Below, one piece after another: positions 5,148 through 5,868 of a stretch of 5,868 nt of DNA. The DNA lies in the NCBI GenBank assembly GCA_947643685.1, contig CANRXD010000124.1, positions 1 through 5,868 on the forward strand, given 5' to 3'. The notes beneath the pieces were generated by a model. That model had not been told where the DNA came from, made no database searches, and saw only the letters and a program-made list of their open reading frames with translations. Numbering within the stretch: the first letter of the stretch is position 1; each line of letters begins with the position of its first letter. Source of the stretch: an uncultured Clostridium sp. Its GTDB lineage: Bacteria > Bacillota > Clostridia > Lachnospirales > Lachnospiraceae. A program made the position numbers and the translations under genes.

Positions 5148-5187
5148 TATATCAGCGTAAGATTCACATGAAAAAGCAAATTTCCTC

Positions 5188-5214
5188 TTGACGAAACAGG
5201 AAAGTTGTTATAAT
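5188..5214 (+). promoter_or_regulatory. Promoter of the amino-acid-binding lipoprotein gene
   Basis: TTGACG (5188-5193) and a perfect -10 TATAAT (5209-5214) are present. The spacer is only 15 bases, but an extended -10 TG (5206-5207) lies one base before the hexamer and can compensate. The predicted leader is about 65 bases, with no evident regulatory structure. Confidence 0.75.
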
Positions 5215-5287
5215 GTATATTTACTGCTTTAAAATTAATATTTATGCAAAATGGCACATGGTGCCCGGGTAAGAGGAGGATATAATT

Positions 5288-5868
5288 ATGAAGAAAAAAA
5301 TTTTAACCTTAACGCTGACAGCATGTATGGCAGTATCTCTGGCAGGCTGTGGATCAGGAAGTGCAGGAGAGACCACTGCCGCGGCTGCTGAGACAACAAA
5401 GACAGAAGAGACTACGGCAAAGACAGAAGAGACCACGGCAAAGGCAGAGGAAACCACTAAGGAAGCGGAAGAATCCAAGGCTTCCGGTAAAACTCTGGTG
5501 ATGGCAACAAACGCTGAATTTCCCCCCTATGAATTTTATGAAGGCGGAGAAATTGTAGGAATTGATGTGGAAATTGCAAAGGCTATTGCAGAAGAGATGG
5601 GGATGGATTTTGAAGTAGAGGATATGGCATTTGACTCCATTATTCCGGCAGTACAGTCCGGCAAGGCCGATTTTGGCGCAGCAGGTATGACCGTGGATGA
5701 GAAGCGACTGCAGAGTGTTGATTTTTCTGATTCTTATGCGACTGCAACTCAGGTAATTATCGTAAAAGAAGACAGTGGCTTTGCCGCCAAGGATGACCTC
5801 AAGGGAAAAACCATAGGCGTTCAGCTTGGCACCACAGGAGATATCTATGCCGGTGATGAAATTGAGGA
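5288..5868 (+). CDS. Amino-acid ABC transporter substrate-binding lipoprotein (C-terminal part outside window)
   Basis: The first 193 codons are present of a protein likely near 300 residues. A lipoprotein signal peptide ends in the lipobox LAGC, with Cys21 as the lipidated residue. A low-complexity linker (about 22-67) follows, rich in Thr, Glu, Ala and Lys and including 7-residue repeats of the form KTEETTA. Then the family 3 polar amino-acid binding domain begins with TLVMATNAEFPPYEF (69-83), GIDVEIAKAIAEEMG (91-105) and FDSIIPAVQSGKADFGAAGMTVDEKR (115-140). Arg140 matches the Arg that grips the ligand carboxylate in GlnH-type proteins, and VDFSDSY (144-150) follows. It delivers an amino acid to a membrane permease, probably encoded just downstream. 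The exact substrate cannot be told. AGAGGAGGA (5272-5280) seven bases before the ATG supports the start. Confidence 0.94.
   Translation, partial: MKKKILTLTLTACMAVSLAGCGSGSAGETTAAAAETTKTEETTAKTEETTAKAEETTKEAEESKASGKTLVMATNAEFPPYEFYEGGEIVGIDVEIAKAIAEEMGMDFEVEDMAFDSIIPAVQSGKADFGAAGMTVDEKRLQSVDFSDSYATATQVIIVKEDSGFAAKDDLKGKTIGVQLGTTGDIYAGDEIE
5399..5461 (+). repeat. 21-bp in-frame tandem repeat in the lipoprotein linker
   Basis: Units at 5399-5419 and 5420-5440 differ at one base of 21 and encode KTEETTA twice. A third, diverged unit (5441-5461) encodes KAEETTK. This is a recent slippage-type expansion in the spacer between the lipid anchor and the binding domain; its copy number probably varies between strains. 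Confidence 0.85.

Noticed and set aside
5242..5478. Minus-strand frame rich in Val, Ser and Ala
   Set aside because: It is the antisense of the Thr/Glu/Ala-rich linker of the binding lipoprotein.

Overview
The window reads as chromosomal DNA of an anaerobic Firmicute of the Lachnospiraceae/Clostridia type. The basis is moderate GC content, strong AGGAGG-type ribosome binding sites before nearly every gene, a lipoprotein with a Thr/Glu/Lys/Ala-rich linker, an ECF-type vitamin transporter subunit and an OadB/OadG-like membrane pair. Genus is not resolvable by eye.

Layout. Positions 1-883 (minus strand) hold the first 294 codons of a zinc-dependent L-threonine 3-dehydrogenase, cut by the window edge. 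A 511-base divergent intergenic region follows, packed with palindromic repeat DNA. Next on the plus strand come thiT (thiamine ECF S component, 1395-2066) and a CorC/HlyC (CNNM plus CBS) metal-transport protein starting at TTG (2216-3490) with its own consensus promoter. Another consensus promoter then feeds a riboswitch I recognise as the yybP-ykoY manganese class (about 3537-3623), overlapping an intrinsic terminator. This controls a two-gene operon: an OadB-family sodium-pump beta subunit (3723-4850) and a 39-residue OadG-like membrane peptide (4864-4983). A terminator closes the operon, and a separately promoted amino-acid ABC transporter lipoprotein (5288 to the edge) follows.

Two points stand out. 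First, an OadB-type subunit with only a tiny gamma-like partner, and no carboxyltransferase or biotin-carrier gene next to it, sits behind a manganese riboswitch whose P1 stem competes with the terminator, so Mn2+ should turn it on. This suggests a role in metal or ion homeostasis rather than decarboxylation; the CorC-type gene just upstream fits that. Second, two copies of a 68-bp palindromic element (1307-1374 and 5080-5147; 63 of 68 bases identical) have 14-bp terminal inverted repeats and are each flanked by a perfect 8-bp direct repeat. They look like a tiny non-autonomous transposable element family. A 150-bp relative (932-1081) shares the ends and the internal hairpin at the same offset but carries extra hairpins.

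The remaining genes are ordinary: threonine catabolism, thiamine uptake and amino-acid uptake. They do not form one pathway.
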